Both the position numbers and the translations under genes were made by a program. Positions 27,124 through 36,800 of a stretch of 64,000 nucleotides of DNA are shown piece after piece (the first letter of the stretch is position 1; each line of letters begins with the position of its first letter). Origin of the DNA: Parapedobacter composti (GTDB lineage: Bacteria > Bacteroidota > Bacteroidia > Sphingobacteriales > Sphingobacteriaceae); the NCBI RefSeq assembly GCF_900112315.1, contig NZ_FOLL01000001.1, positions 434,001 through 498,000 on the forward strand. Direction: 5' to 3'. The notes beneath the pieces are model-generated. The model searched no databases. It was not told where the DNA came from and saw nothing but the letters and a program-made list of their open reading frames with translations.

Positions 27124-28440
27124 ATGGCAACTTCAGATACAGCGGTAAGCGTGGCATCGCTATCGCGCCGGGATACTACAGTTTCTATCGTTATCATCGC
27201 CGGAATGTTTTTTATTTTCGGCTTTCTATCGTGGATAAACGCAATTCTCATCCCTTACTTCAAGATAGCATGTGAGCTCACCCACTTTCAATCGTATTTG
27301 GTGGCATTTGCATTTTACATCGCGTATTTCGTAATGTCCATGCCGGCTTCGTACTTGCTTAAAGCGGTAGGGTTCAAGCGGGGGATGATGATCGGTTTTT
27401 TTGCGTTGAGCTTGGGGGCGTTTATCTTCGTGCCTGCGGCAATGACGCGTACTTATGCGGTTTTTCTGATCGGTCTGTTTACCATCGGCGTAGGACTTGC
27501 AATCTTACAAACCGCAGCTAATCCTTATATCACCATTCTTGGGCCTAAGGAGCGTGCAGCACAACGGATTAGTATCATGGGCATCTGCAACAAATTCGCG
27601 GGTATCTTGGCTCCGTTGCTTTTCGCCGCTGCTGTGCTGCGACCTACCGATCAGGCAATGTTCGATAGCTTGGCCACAATGTCTGACGATATGCGGGCAT
27701 CGGCGCTGGACGAGTTGATCCGGCGCGTTATCGCGCCTTACACGGTAGTTGGAGCGGTACTGTTCCTGATCGGGATTGGTGTGCGTTATTCGCCGTTGCC
27801 TGAAATCAACACCGAGGAAGAATCAGCCGAAGTACATGCTGCCAACCACGGGAAAACCCATATTTTCCAGTTCCCCCACCTGGTATTGGGTGCTGTTGCG
27901 ATTTTTATCCACGTTGGGGCCCAGGTCATTTCCATTGATACCATTATCAACTATGCCGGTTCGATGGGTGTTTCGCTTATTGATGCCAAAGTATTTCCTT
28001 CGTATACGTTGGCAATGGCAATTGTGGGGTATTTTATGGGAATTGCTGTTGTTCCTCGTTGGATTAGCCAGACCAACATGCTGCGGCTTGTCACCATTAT
28101 GGGGGCGGTGTTTTCCTTGTTGATTGTGTTCACACGGGGCGAAGTGGTGCTGTTTGGGCACCGTACCGACATTTCCATCTGGTTTGTGGTGTTGCTGGGG
28201 ATTCCAAATTCGCTTACATGGGCGGGTATCTGGCCCTTGGCTATTGACGGGCTGGGCAGGTTTACCAAGGTAGGCGCATCGTTACTGATTATGGGGCTGT
28301 GTGGCAATGCCATCTTGCCGATGGTATACGGGTATTTTGCGGATGTGGCAGGGCTCCGAGAAGCTTATTGGGTGCTGCTGCCCTGTTATCTATACTTGAT
28401 TTATTATGCGATGTGGGGCCATAAGTTACGGAAGTGGTGA
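27124..28440 (+). CDS. nagP: FucP/NagP-type MFS sugar:H+ symporter, probable N-acetylglucosamine porter
   Basis: 438 residues with about twelve membrane helices. The signature GLAILQTAANPYITILGP is characteristic of the FucP/GluP/NagP branch of the major facilitator superfamily, as are the following AAQRISIMGICNKFAGILAPLL residues. It imports a monosaccharide across the inner membrane with protons. The substrate is inferred from context: nagA and a nagB paralogue follow immediately (26 bases to nagA), so N-acetylglucosamine or a close relative is likely. Fucose cannot be excluded by sequence, and two fucosidases exist elsewhere in the window, but no fucose kinase or isomerase accompanies it here. 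Confidence 0.82.
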   Translation: MATSDTAVSVASLSRRDTTVSIVIIAGMFFIFGFLSWINAILIPYFKIACELTHFQSYLVAFAFYIAYFVMSMPASYLLKAVGFKRGMMIGFFALSLGAFIFVPAAMTRTYAVFLIGLFTIGVGLAILQTAANPYITILGPKERAAQRISIMGICNKFAGILAPLLFAAAVLRPTDQAMFDSLATMSDDMRASALDELIRRVIAPYTVVGAVLFLIGIGVRYSPLPEINTEEESAEVHAANHGKTHIFQFPHLVLGAVAIFIHVGAQVISIDTIINYAGSMGVSLIDAKVFPSYTLAMAIVGYFMGIAVVPRWISQTNMLRLVTIMGAVFSLLIVFTRGEVVLFGHRTDISIWFVVLLGIPNSLTWAGIWPLAIDGLGRFTKVGASLLIMGLCGNAILPMVYGYFADVAGLREAYWVLLPCYLYLIYYAMWGHKLRKW

Positions 28441-28466
28441 TAGTATTATTGTAATAAAGGATTTAA

Positions 28467-29675
28467 ATGTCAAAAGTATATAAGAAGATTGTTAACGGCC
28501 GGATAATAACGCCATACCGCATCATCAACGGTGGGCAACTGCTATTTGCCGATGGAAAAATAGAAGAATTAAGCGAAGGCAATATCGACGCGCCGGATGC
28601 GGAGATTATCGATGCTGAAGGCCACTATGTATCTCCGGGATTTATCGATATCCATGTGCATGGCGGCGGAAATGCTGATTTCATGGACAACAGCGCCGAG
28701 GCATTCTGTCATGTGGCGGATACACATGTTAAATATGGCACCACGGCCATGCTGCCTACGGTGCTGACCAGCACAAAGGAGGCTATCATCCGTTCGCTCC
28801 AGGTTTATGAACAGGCACAGGGCGCGGGAAAAAAGGGTGCCCGTTTTTTGGGTATACACATTGAGGGACCCTACCTGTCTATGGAACAGCGCGGGGCGCA
28901 AGATCCCCGCTATATCCGAGACCCGAATCCGGCTGAATATTTTGAAATTCTCAATAGCTCCCCGGCCATCAAACGATGGAGTGTGGCTCCCGAAAAAAAC
29001 GGTGCGCTCGCATTTGGAAGGGTTTTGCGTGAACGGGGTATATTACCATCTATAGCCCATACCGACGCCATTTATGACGATGTCATCAAGGCGTTTGAGC
29101 ATGGATATTCCCTAGCTACCCATTTTTACTCGGCGATGTCCGGCGTCACTCGCCGGAATGCCTACCGGTATGGTGGGGTGGTGGAGAGTGCTTTCCTGAT
29201 TGACGAGATGGATGTGGAGATCATTGCCGACGGCAAACATTTGCCGGCGGAGCTGCTAAAGCTAATCTACAAGCACAAAGGGCCCGAGCACACCGCCTTG
29301 GTTACCGATGCCATGCGGGCAGCGGCCATGCCTGAAGGGAACAGTATGCTGGGCAGCTTGGATGACGGTATTGCGGTCATCGTAGAAGACGGTGTGGCCA
29401 AACTCCCGGATCGCACGGCCTTCGCGGGCAGCACAGCCACTGCAGATCGTTTGGTCAGGACGATGATCAGCCAGGCAGATGTGCCGTTGGTTGATGCAAT
29501 ACGCATGATATCGGCTACACCCGCACGCATTATCGGTGTGAATGACCTGTTGGGCTCATTGGTCAGCGGGAAACAGGCCGACGTGGTTATTTTTGATAAA
29601 GACATTAGGGTCAGAAAAACGATTATCAAAGGTGATGTTGTTTATGACCATGAATATCAGCCGTTACCCGTATGA
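28467..29675 (+). CDS. nagA: N-acetylglucosamine-6-phosphate deacetylase
   Basis: 402 residues, the usual length for NagA. The amidohydrolase barrel shows HVHGGG (H63, H65), the metal-ligand Glu in HIEGPYL, the His pair in SIAHTDA and ATHFYSAMSG, and the catalytic Asp in LVTDAMRAA. NagA removes the acetyl group from GlcNAc-6-phosphate, feeding NagB. The usual THLFNAM block reads THFYSAM here, a small departure. The stop overlaps the nagB-like start by four bases, so the two are translationally coupled. No GlcNAc kinase gene is in this operon, so phosphorylation must come from elsewhere. Confidence 0.92.
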   Translation: MSKVYKKIVNGRIITPYRIINGGQLLFADGKIEELSEGNIDAPDAEIIDAEGHYVSPGFIDIHVHGGGNADFMDNSAEAFCHVADTHVKYGTTAMLPTVLTSTKEAIIRSLQVYEQAQGAGKKGARFLGIHIEGPYLSMEQRGAQDPRYIRDPNPAEYFEILNSSPAIKRWSVAPEKNGALAFGRVLRERGILPSIAHTDAIYDDVIKAFEHGYSLATHFYSAMSGVTRRNAYRYGGVVESAFLIDEMDVEIIADGKHLPAELLKLIYKHKGPEHTALVTDAMRAAAMPEGNSMLGSLDDGIAVIVEDGVAKLPDRTAFAGSTATADRLVRTMISQADVPLVDAIRMISATPARIIGVNDLLGSLVSGKQADVVIFDKDIRVRKTIIKGDVVYDHEYQPLPV

Positions 29676-30436
29676 AAACAGGAAAAGTAGACTTATTAAC
29701 GATACAGCAGTACGATAGCCGAGCGGCAATGGGGAGTGCGGCGGCTTCGGCGGTTGTCCGGGAGTTGCAGTCGTTACAGCAAAAACAGGAGACGGTCAAT
29801 ATCGTATTTGCCGCAGCTCCCTCGCAGAATGAATTTTTGGAAGCCCTGGTGCATACACCGGGAATCGATTGGACGCGAATCAACGCTTTCCACATGGATG
29901 AGTACATTGGCTTGCCCGACGATGCTCCGCAGCGTTTCGGCAACTTTCTGAAGGAGCGGATTTTTGGAAAACTGCCGTTCCGGTCGGTTAATTACCTAAA
30001 TGGCAATGCTGCTGATGTGCGGCAGGAGTGCGAGCGCTATACGCAGTTGCTGCGGCAGCATCCGGTAGATATCGTTTGTATGGGCATTGGTGAGAATTGC
30101 CATATTGCATTTAATGATCCACATGTGGCGGATTTTAACGATCCTGCATGGGTAAAAGTGGTCGATTTGGATGAGGCTTGCAGGCAACAGCAGGTTAACG
30201 ATGGATGTTTCCCTATGATTAGGAGCGTACCGACCCATGCACTTACGTTGACCATTCCGGCATTGATGGCGGCTACTTTCATTTTTTGTGTCGTGCCAGG
30301 CGCAAATAAGGCCACCGCTGTCCGCCACACGTTGACGGCGGCGGTCCATGCAATGTATCCGTCCACAGTGTTGCGTACGCATGGAAATGCTGTCTTGTTC
30401 GTCGATGGCGACAGCGCCTCGGAAGTGCAGTTATAG
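29672..30436 (+). CDS. nagB: Glucosamine-6-phosphate deaminase paralogue (NagB family)
   Basis: 254 residues, slightly shorter than typical NagB (about 260-270). The family motifs are FHMDEYIGL (D76, E77) and GIGENCHIAFNDP (residues 138-150). In the second motif the usual Gly before the His is Cys (C143), and the Glu of NEP is Asp (D149), so it is a diverged paralogue. NagB isomerises and deaminates glucosamine-6-phosphate to fructose-6-phosphate and ammonia; the coupling to nagA supports that role, though a related amino-sugar or 6-phosphogluconolactonase-like activity is possible. Cytoplasmic. Confidence 0.85.
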   Translation: MKTGKVDLLTIQQYDSRAAMGSAAASAVVRELQSLQQKQETVNIVFAAAPSQNEFLEALVHTPGIDWTRINAFHMDEYIGLPDDAPQRFGNFLKERIFGKLPFRSVNYLNGNAADVRQECERYTQLLRQHPVDIVCMGIGENCHIAFNDPHVADFNDPAWVKVVDLDEACRQQQVNDGCFPMIRSVPTHALTLTIPALMAATFIFCVVPGANKATAVRHTLTAAVHAMYPSTVLRTHGNAVLFVDGDSASEVQL

Positions 30437-30519
30437 ATTTTTTAAAATTCTGGCGAAACATTCCGTTTTAGTAGTTACTTTAGCGTCCTTGTTAACCAAT
30501 TTGATAGCGAAACCGAGTT

Positions 30520-32019
30520 ATGCAAAACACTGCTGCGGAGATGCCCGGGTCCAGTAAGAAAACACTGTGGAAAGTTATCGGCGCATCCTCTTTGGGTACA
30601 TTGATTGAGTGGTACGACTTTTACATCTTTGGCAGCCTGGCCATTGTTATTTCCACCAAATTCTTTCCGCCGGATAACCCTACGGCTGCCTTTCTTTCTA
30701 CATTAGCCACCTTTGCTGCAGGCTTCGTGGTTCGTCCTTTCGGGGCGTTGTTTTTCGGTCGGCTGGGCGATATCATCGGCCGTAAGTACACATTTATGGT
30801 TACCTTGCTGCTCATGGGCTTGGCCACATGCGCCATTGGCCTGGTGCCGGGTTATGAAACCATCGGTTTCGCCGCGCCGGTCATTGTGCTGATACTGCGT
30901 TTATTGCAGGGCTTGGCCCTGGGAGGCGAATACGGCGGCGCTGCTACGTACGTAGCCGAACATTCCGAACCGCATAAGCGGGGATTCCGTACATCATGGA
31001 TTCAAACTACCGCTACCTTCGGCCTGTTTATTTCCCTAGCGGTAATTATGCTGACGAAAAGCAGTATGTCGGCCGAGGCGTTTGATGATTGGGGATGGCG
31101 CGTACCGTTTTTGATCTCATCGGTCATGGTCGTAGTATCTTACTTTATCCGCCGGAATATGGATGAGTCGCCCCTGTTCAAAAAGGCGAAAAGTGAAGGA
31201 AACACGTCCAGTAACCCGCTCCGGGAATCCTTTGGCAAGAAATACAACTTCAAGTTTGTGCTGCTGGCACTTTTCGGCGCTACGATGGGGCAGGGGGTCA
31301 TCTGGTATACGGGCCAGTTCTACGCGTTATCTTTCCTCCAAAGCGTATGTAAGGTCGATTTCGATCAAACCAATTTTATCATCGGATGTGCGTTGTTGGC
31401 AGGAACTGGCTTTTTTGTGTTTTTCGGCTGGCTATCTGATAAAATCGGTCGCAAACCCATCATGCTGGCGGGTATGCTGCTGGCTGTGTTGACCTACCGG
31501 CCGATTTATGACCAGATGTATCGGTTAACGGATGTAACAGCAAAACAGGAGCTGGTAGAACAACGGCACACGGCGGGGCAGACCGTGATGAAGGTATATG
31601 ATGATGGCAGTACCGCCACGGTAGTCGGCCAGGGAGATGCCGTCATTCAAACCGTAAAGGTAGGGCAGGGGGCATTTGTTTCCCTAGTGCTGTTGGTATT
31701 CATCCAGGTCTTGTATGTGACCATGGTTTATGGGCCCATTGCGGCTTTCTTGGTAGAAATGTTTCCGGTGCGCATCCGTTATACCTCTATGTCATTGCCC
31801 TATCATATCGGGAATGGAATTTTTGGGGGCCTTTTGCCGGCGGTTGCCACATATTTGGTTACCAAGGCACAGGCTGCAAATATGGTACAGCAGACATCCG
31901 GCGCTTTACCCTATGATAAGCCATACTTGGAAGGGCTGTGGTATCCCATTATCATCGCAAGTGTCAGCTTCGTCATCGGGTTGCTGTATATCAAAAACAA
32001 AAACCAGGATGTGCAGTAA
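30520..32019 (+). CDS. Metabolite:H+ symporter (MHS family MFS transporter)
   Basis: 499 residues. The opening SSLGTLIEWYDFYIFGSLA and the GRLGDIIGRKYTF and LQGLALGGEYGGAATYVAE motifs are those of the MHS family (ProP, KgtP, ShiA). Members import small organic acids, betaines or aromatic acids with protons. An extra-long loop of about 55 residues (about 330-385, including KVYDDGSTATVVGQGDAVIQ) interrupts the C-terminal helices. An in-frame ATG at 30541 is an alternative start. It follows nagB after 83 bases and precedes a small membrane protein gene by 24 bases, so it may have its own promoter. Substrate unknown. Confidence 0.88.
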   Translation: MQNTAAEMPGSSKKTLWKVIGASSLGTLIEWYDFYIFGSLAIVISTKFFPPDNPTAAFLSTLATFAAGFVVRPFGALFFGRLGDIIGRKYTFMVTLLLMGLATCAIGLVPGYETIGFAAPVIVLILRLLQGLALGGEYGGAATYVAEHSEPHKRGFRTSWIQTTATFGLFISLAVIMLTKSSMSAEAFDDWGWRVPFLISSVMVVVSYFIRRNMDESPLFKKAKSEGNTSSNPLRESFGKKYNFKFVLLALFGATMGQGVIWYTGQFYALSFLQSVCKVDFDQTNFIIGCALLAGTGFFVFFGWLSDKIGRKPIMLAGMLLAVLTYRPIYDQMYRLTDVTAKQELVEQRHTAGQTVMKVYDDGSTATVVGQGDAVIQTVKVGQGAFVSLVLLVFIQVLYVTMVYGPIAAFLVEMFPVRIRYTSMSLPYHIGNGIFGGLLPAVATYLVTKAQAANMVQQTSGALPYDKPYLEGLWYPIIIASVSFVIGLLYIKNKNQDVQ

Positions 32020-32043
32020 TAAGTAGTAATAGCGTAAATTAAC

Positions 32044-32268
32044 ATGAATACGATAAAGCGAATATTGGGTGTTGTCTGGATTGTATTGGGGTTGGCAGCG
32101 GGCTATTACCTGATTGTTAGCCAAGCTATCCCTCAATTTAGCAGCGGTAAGGGTGAAGATTTGGTGCCTGCCATTATCTATACCTTTATCCTGATGCCTA
32201 TCATTACGGGAGGATTATGTATCTTTGGATGGTATGCACTTACCGGTGAATATCGCGATGGAGATTGA
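32044..32268 (+). CDS. Small two-helix membrane protein (DUF6814-like)
   Basis: 74 residues with two hydrophobic segments (about residues 6-28 and 41-64). It resembles small proteins named DUF6814 that sit next to MHS transporters in Bacteroidota. It may be an accessory subunit of the symporter encoded 24 bases upstream. The assignment to that domain family is from memory of the pattern and is moderately sure; no catalytic motif is visible. Confidence 0.65.
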   Translation: MNTIKRILGVVWIVLGLAAGYYLIVSQAIPQFSSGKGEDLVPAIIYTFILMPIITGGLCIFGWYALTGEYRDGD

Positions 32269-32291
32269 TCCGGTGGTGAGCAGGTTTACAG

Positions 32292-33803
32292 ATGAATATC
32301 CAAGTCAGAAAGTTATCACTGAAGGATTATAACCACCTTATCGAGTCCATGACACAGGCTTATGGCGGAGTGGGCGGAGTATGGACGCGTAACCATATCA
32401 AGGATCTCATTACGTTATTTCCTGATGGTCAGCTATGCGTGGCTGTAGATGGCCGTGTTGTGGCCTGTGCGTTGGCCATTATTATCGATAGCCATAAAAC
32501 CGATATTACAGATCCCTACCGGGAGATTATCGCTGGGGGTACCTTTTCTACCCACGATCCCGAAGGCGATGTGCTCTATGGCATTGAGATATTCGTCCAT
32601 CCCGAGTTCAGGGATTTGCGGCTCGGCAGGCGGCTGTATGATGCCCGAAAAGAACTTTGCGAACATTGGAACCTCAAGGGAATCCTGGTGGGCGGCCGGT
32701 TGCCGAAGTACCATGAATACGCCGGAGAGTTAACACCAAGGCAATACATCGAAAAGGTGAAGCTGAAGGAGATCTATGATCCGGCGTTGACGTTCCAATT
32801 GGCCAATGATTTCCACGTCAAAAAGATTCTGAAAAACTACCTGCCCGGCGATACGGAATCGCTGGAATATGCTACCTTGCTGGAATGGAACAATATTTAT
32901 TACGAGCCTAAAACAAGGTCTGCTTCGCCCACGAAACAAACCATCCGTCTGGGACTGGTGCAGTGGCAGATGCGGACGTTCCAGCATGTCGAAGCGTTTT
33001 ACGAGCAGGTAGAGTTTTTTGTGGATGCGGTAAGCGGCTACGGCGCGGATTTTGTGTTATTCCCCGAGTTCTTTAATACGCCGTTGATGGAACCTTACAA
33101 CCACCTACCTACTACCGAGGCGATGCGCGAGCTGGCGAAACTTACGGAAGACACCAAACAGCAGATCCAGCGTCTGGCCGTTTCGTATAATGTAAATATT
33201 ATAGCCGGCTCCATGCCGTTCCTGGGCGAGGGTAACAGGTTGTACAATGTTTCATACCTTTGCCAGCGCAACGGCCGGACAGACGAATACCGGAAGGTGC
33301 ACATTACGCCTAACGAAACCAGATACTATGGCATGTATGGAGGCGACCAGGTGCGTGTGTTTGATACCGACTGCGGAAAGGTAGGCATACTGATCTGCTA
33401 TGATGTGGAGTTTCCGGAGCTGGGCCGCATTTTGGCCGACCAGGGGTTGCAGATACTTTTTGTGCCGTTTCTCACTGACACGCAAAACGGTTACACCCGG
33501 GTACGCAATTGCGCCCAGGCGCGCGCTATTGAGAACGAGTGCTATGTGGCCATTGCGGGATCGGTAGGGAACCTACCCAAGGTAAATAACATGGATATCC
33601 AATATGCCCAATCGGCCGTCTTTACCCCTTCGGATTTCGCTTTTCCCACCAACGCCGTGAAAGCGGAGGCAACACCGAATGCTGAAATGGTATTGGTGGT
33701 AGATGTGGATCTCAACTTGCTTAAAGAACTGAATCGGTACGGTACGGTCCAGAACCTCACGGATCGCCGCCGGGATTTATACCGGGTTTCATTAATAAAA
33801 TAG
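32292..33803 (+). CDS. GNAT acetyltransferase / carbon-nitrogen hydrolase fusion
   Basis: 503 residues. Residues about 1-205 are a GNAT domain (IQVRKLSLKDYNHL; EIFVHPEFRDLRLGRRLYDAR containing the acetyl-CoA loop). Residues about 216-503 are a nitrilase-superfamily hydrolase with the Glu-Lys-Cys triad: E259 in LFPEFF, K335 in YRKVHITP and C369 in LICYDVEFPE. Such bifunctional proteins are common in bacteria; the amidase half may cleave an amide or amidine and the GNAT half acetylate an amine, but the substrates are not known. The fusion is convergent with sprA, with 16 bases between the stops. Confidence 0.9.
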   Translation: MNIQVRKLSLKDYNHLIESMTQAYGGVGGVWTRNHIKDLITLFPDGQLCVAVDGRVVACALAIIIDSHKTDITDPYREIIAGGTFSTHDPEGDVLYGIEIFVHPEFRDLRLGRRLYDARKELCEHWNLKGILVGGRLPKYHEYAGELTPRQYIEKVKLKEIYDPALTFQLANDFHVKKILKNYLPGDTESLEYATLLEWNNIYYEPKTRSASPTKQTIRLGLVQWQMRTFQHVEAFYEQVEFFVDAVSGYGADFVLFPEFFNTPLMEPYNHLPTTEAMRELAKLTEDTKQQIQRLAVSYNVNIIAGSMPFLGEGNRLYNVSYLCQRNGRTDEYRKVHITPNETRYYGMYGGDQVRVFDTDCGKVGILICYDVEFPELGRILADQGLQILFVPFLTDTQNGYTRVRNCAQARAIENECYVAIAGSVGNLPKVNNMDIQYAQSAVFTPSDFAFPTNAVKAEATPNAEMVLVVDVDLNLLKELNRYGTVQNLTDRRRDLYRVSLIK

Positions 33804-33819
33804 TCACCGCTTACCCCTT

Positions 33820-36800
33820 TTATTGTAGCATCAGCCTTAAGTTGAAGCCGAAATTGGTATATGAGGTGGCGAAGGTCTGCGAAGTATAGGGCCGCACGGC
33901 ATTGCTATCAAAGAAGAGCCGGATGTTGAACCGTTGATTGATAATATAATCGACGGAAGGCCGGTAGGAAACGCTTTTATTGCCAGCAGATACTTCAGAC
34001 CGGTTAATATCTGAACGGTAAACCATTGTCTTCAGGTCATTGAAGGCTACATCGAGCCGGAAATTGATGTCGTTGTTCATTTTCATGTCGCTGAACCAGC
34101 CAAACGGCATACGGAAGCCTGCAGCGCGGTAGCCCGCACCCAATACGAAAGACTGGTCGCTCAACATAGCCAGCTGGCTGTTTTGCAAACTGAGGTTCAG
34201 CGTACGCGCCCGGCGGTATTCGGCGTTGGCAGTCAGGTTGTTCCGGAAACGGGCATCAAATCCCAGCAGCGGCGCGAACTGTTCAAATATAGACACTTGC
34301 TGGAATTGGTATTCCGGCAGGAAGTTCCAGTTGGCATCGCGTTCCGATGGCCAACCATCCCGTTCGGCATACCGGATCAAGGAGTTGTAGCCATTGATGG
34401 AATAACGGGTATTATAACCGTGCCGTAAGGTGAGCGACGTCAGAAATTCGCTGAACAGGGGCAATTTGCTCAGCCCGTTATAAGTAAGCATCCAGTTAGG
34501 GATTGGAATTTCAGGAAAGCCGCCCAGCCTTATGCGCGACGCGTCTTTGCCCCCGTATGCGGCCAGGAATGCGTTGATTACAACGTCTTGGGCTGTCTGG
34601 TCATACCCATCGGCAAACCCACCATTTTGTCCCGAAGAGTTGGGATTCAGTTGGCCGAGCCGTTGCGAAATGGTTTGTCGGTTTTGCAGAAATTTACGGA
34701 ACAGCAAATCGTGGTTTTTGAAGGCGGTGCCGATGGCTACATAGGTGATGCTGTAATTGCCGGTGGTAACAGGCGTCAGGCTCTCGAAGTCTTGTGTCTG
34801 GCTTGAGTACTGAAACGAAGTAGTGTAGTTCCGGTTGTTCAGCTTTACGGCGGTAAGCTCGATGTTCAAATCCCGCAATGGTTCGGCAATGGCCCGCACG
34901 GAAAGGTCCTCGGTAAACGATGTCATGTACAGCTGCGTCTGGAGCGTATCGGTCGTGATCCATCCGTTGGCAGCAGCACGCTCACGGATATCGCGCTGAC
35001 TGCCGAAAAGGAAGCCCCAGCCGGGTGCGTTTTGGTCGATGTCGTATCCCAGGACGTTCGTTTTGGGCAGGTATCCCGGCAGCAGCGTATTCTCTACCCG
35101 GGTGTAAGCCGCATTGATATTTTTGATACTGGTAAGTAAGCCGGTGAAGAAAGCCGTGGCTCCGCGGGCATCCAGTCCGGTGTTCTCCCGAATAAAACCG
35201 AATTTATTGTACAACCCCGTCATGTTGAACGTCGGGTTCAGCTGAACCGTTCGTGAGTTCTGGATGCTGTTACCCATGTTGATGTCTGCACTGCGCATAG
35301 AAAGCAGCGGTTCTGTTTGCCAGTTGAATTGCGCCCCATACCGGGCGTCCATGTTTATCCAGTCCAGGCCCGGCAATTTGTAAATCGGCAATGAATAGGT
35401 AATGTTCATCATGTGATTGTAGTCGGTTGTCCGTCCGAGGCGCCAGAAGTTTTCCCAGAGGGTATCCCTCTTCAGGCCGTTCATCCGTCCATCCGGCTCA
35501 TCCACAATAGCATAGTTGGTCGCATTGAAGTCCAATTTCAGTGACCGAGACAAGTTCCAACTGATGCCATAGATCCGGTTCATCGTGAAGTTTTTGTTGT
35601 ACAGCGTTCCCATAGCCGGCAGGAAGTTGTCCGCCGAATTATTAACACGCAGTGTGTTTTCATTATATATCCGATTTACATCAATGCGGAAGTTGAGGAG
35701 CGACGGCATCAGGTTGAAATTGAAGTCGCTGAGCAGGCTGAGGTGTTTGTTTTTAACGAATTTCTTAAAGGGTTCAATAAGCAGCTCGTCATTGCTGGCG
35801 AAGGTATAATCCAGCATGGCGCGGTAGTTTTTCTGCAATGCGGTTTCCGTCAGATAGTCGCGGTGATAATGCTGGGCGTAAGCATACGTGGCGCTGAAAT
35901 TTTCGATGTCCCATGGCCGGATGGGCTTATCGATGTCCGTGCGTATCTTACGCACGTTGGTCAGGCTGAAGCTCCGCCGGGTAGTAAAGTCTTGCGTTAC
36001 GCGGAGCAGTGAATCCCGTTGGTTACGGTTCATGTTGGCCAATGCGCTATTCAGTTCGATGTCTGGTACAAGCGGATTATATTCTGGCGTGCCTACCTGC
36101 CGTGTGTAACTGAAAAACATCGGAATACGCAACCCGTAGTCTACCGGGAAGAACTTACCCAGTTCCGCGTTGGTAACCAAATCCAAGTACACGTCGTCGC
36201 TGCGGCTACGGGCACCGATGCGCTGGTCAATAGACCCGAAGCCGATGGTGCTTTTACTGCCTGATAAGGTGACATTGGCGAAGTCTGCCAATTGGGCGTT
36301 CATCCGCGCGGTTGCCGCCCATCCACCTCTGTCGTCAAAGTCAGTAAGCCGCAGTTCATTGAACCAAAACAGCCCGGATTTGTCCAGTCCGTCATCACCC
36401 GGTGTACTCACCTCGCTTCCGCGCAACGGGTTCATTACGCCGAGCATGTAGAAGCGCACTTTGCTGATGTCCGGCTGGCCTACAATGGTTACCCGGTTCG
36501 GGCCGTCTAAGAACGTAAAAGGTACATCTACAGGCCAGGGCTGTCCGTTGAGCCTGGCCCGGTTACGGGCTTCCTTGGCTTCTTGGAAAATGCTGATGCG
36601 GACGTTCAACCGGTTTTCCTGCGGCCAGATGAGTTCGGGGTCGCGTGTACCTGGCGGCGTGATTTTCAGGGGCATGTCATACTGGTAGTAATTGTATTGA
36701 TCATCCGTACCTACCCTTATAAAAGCCCTGAAATCCCCGTCTTGCAGGTATTGACCTTCGGCGTGGATGAACATCTCCAAGCGTCCATAAGCACGGAAAT

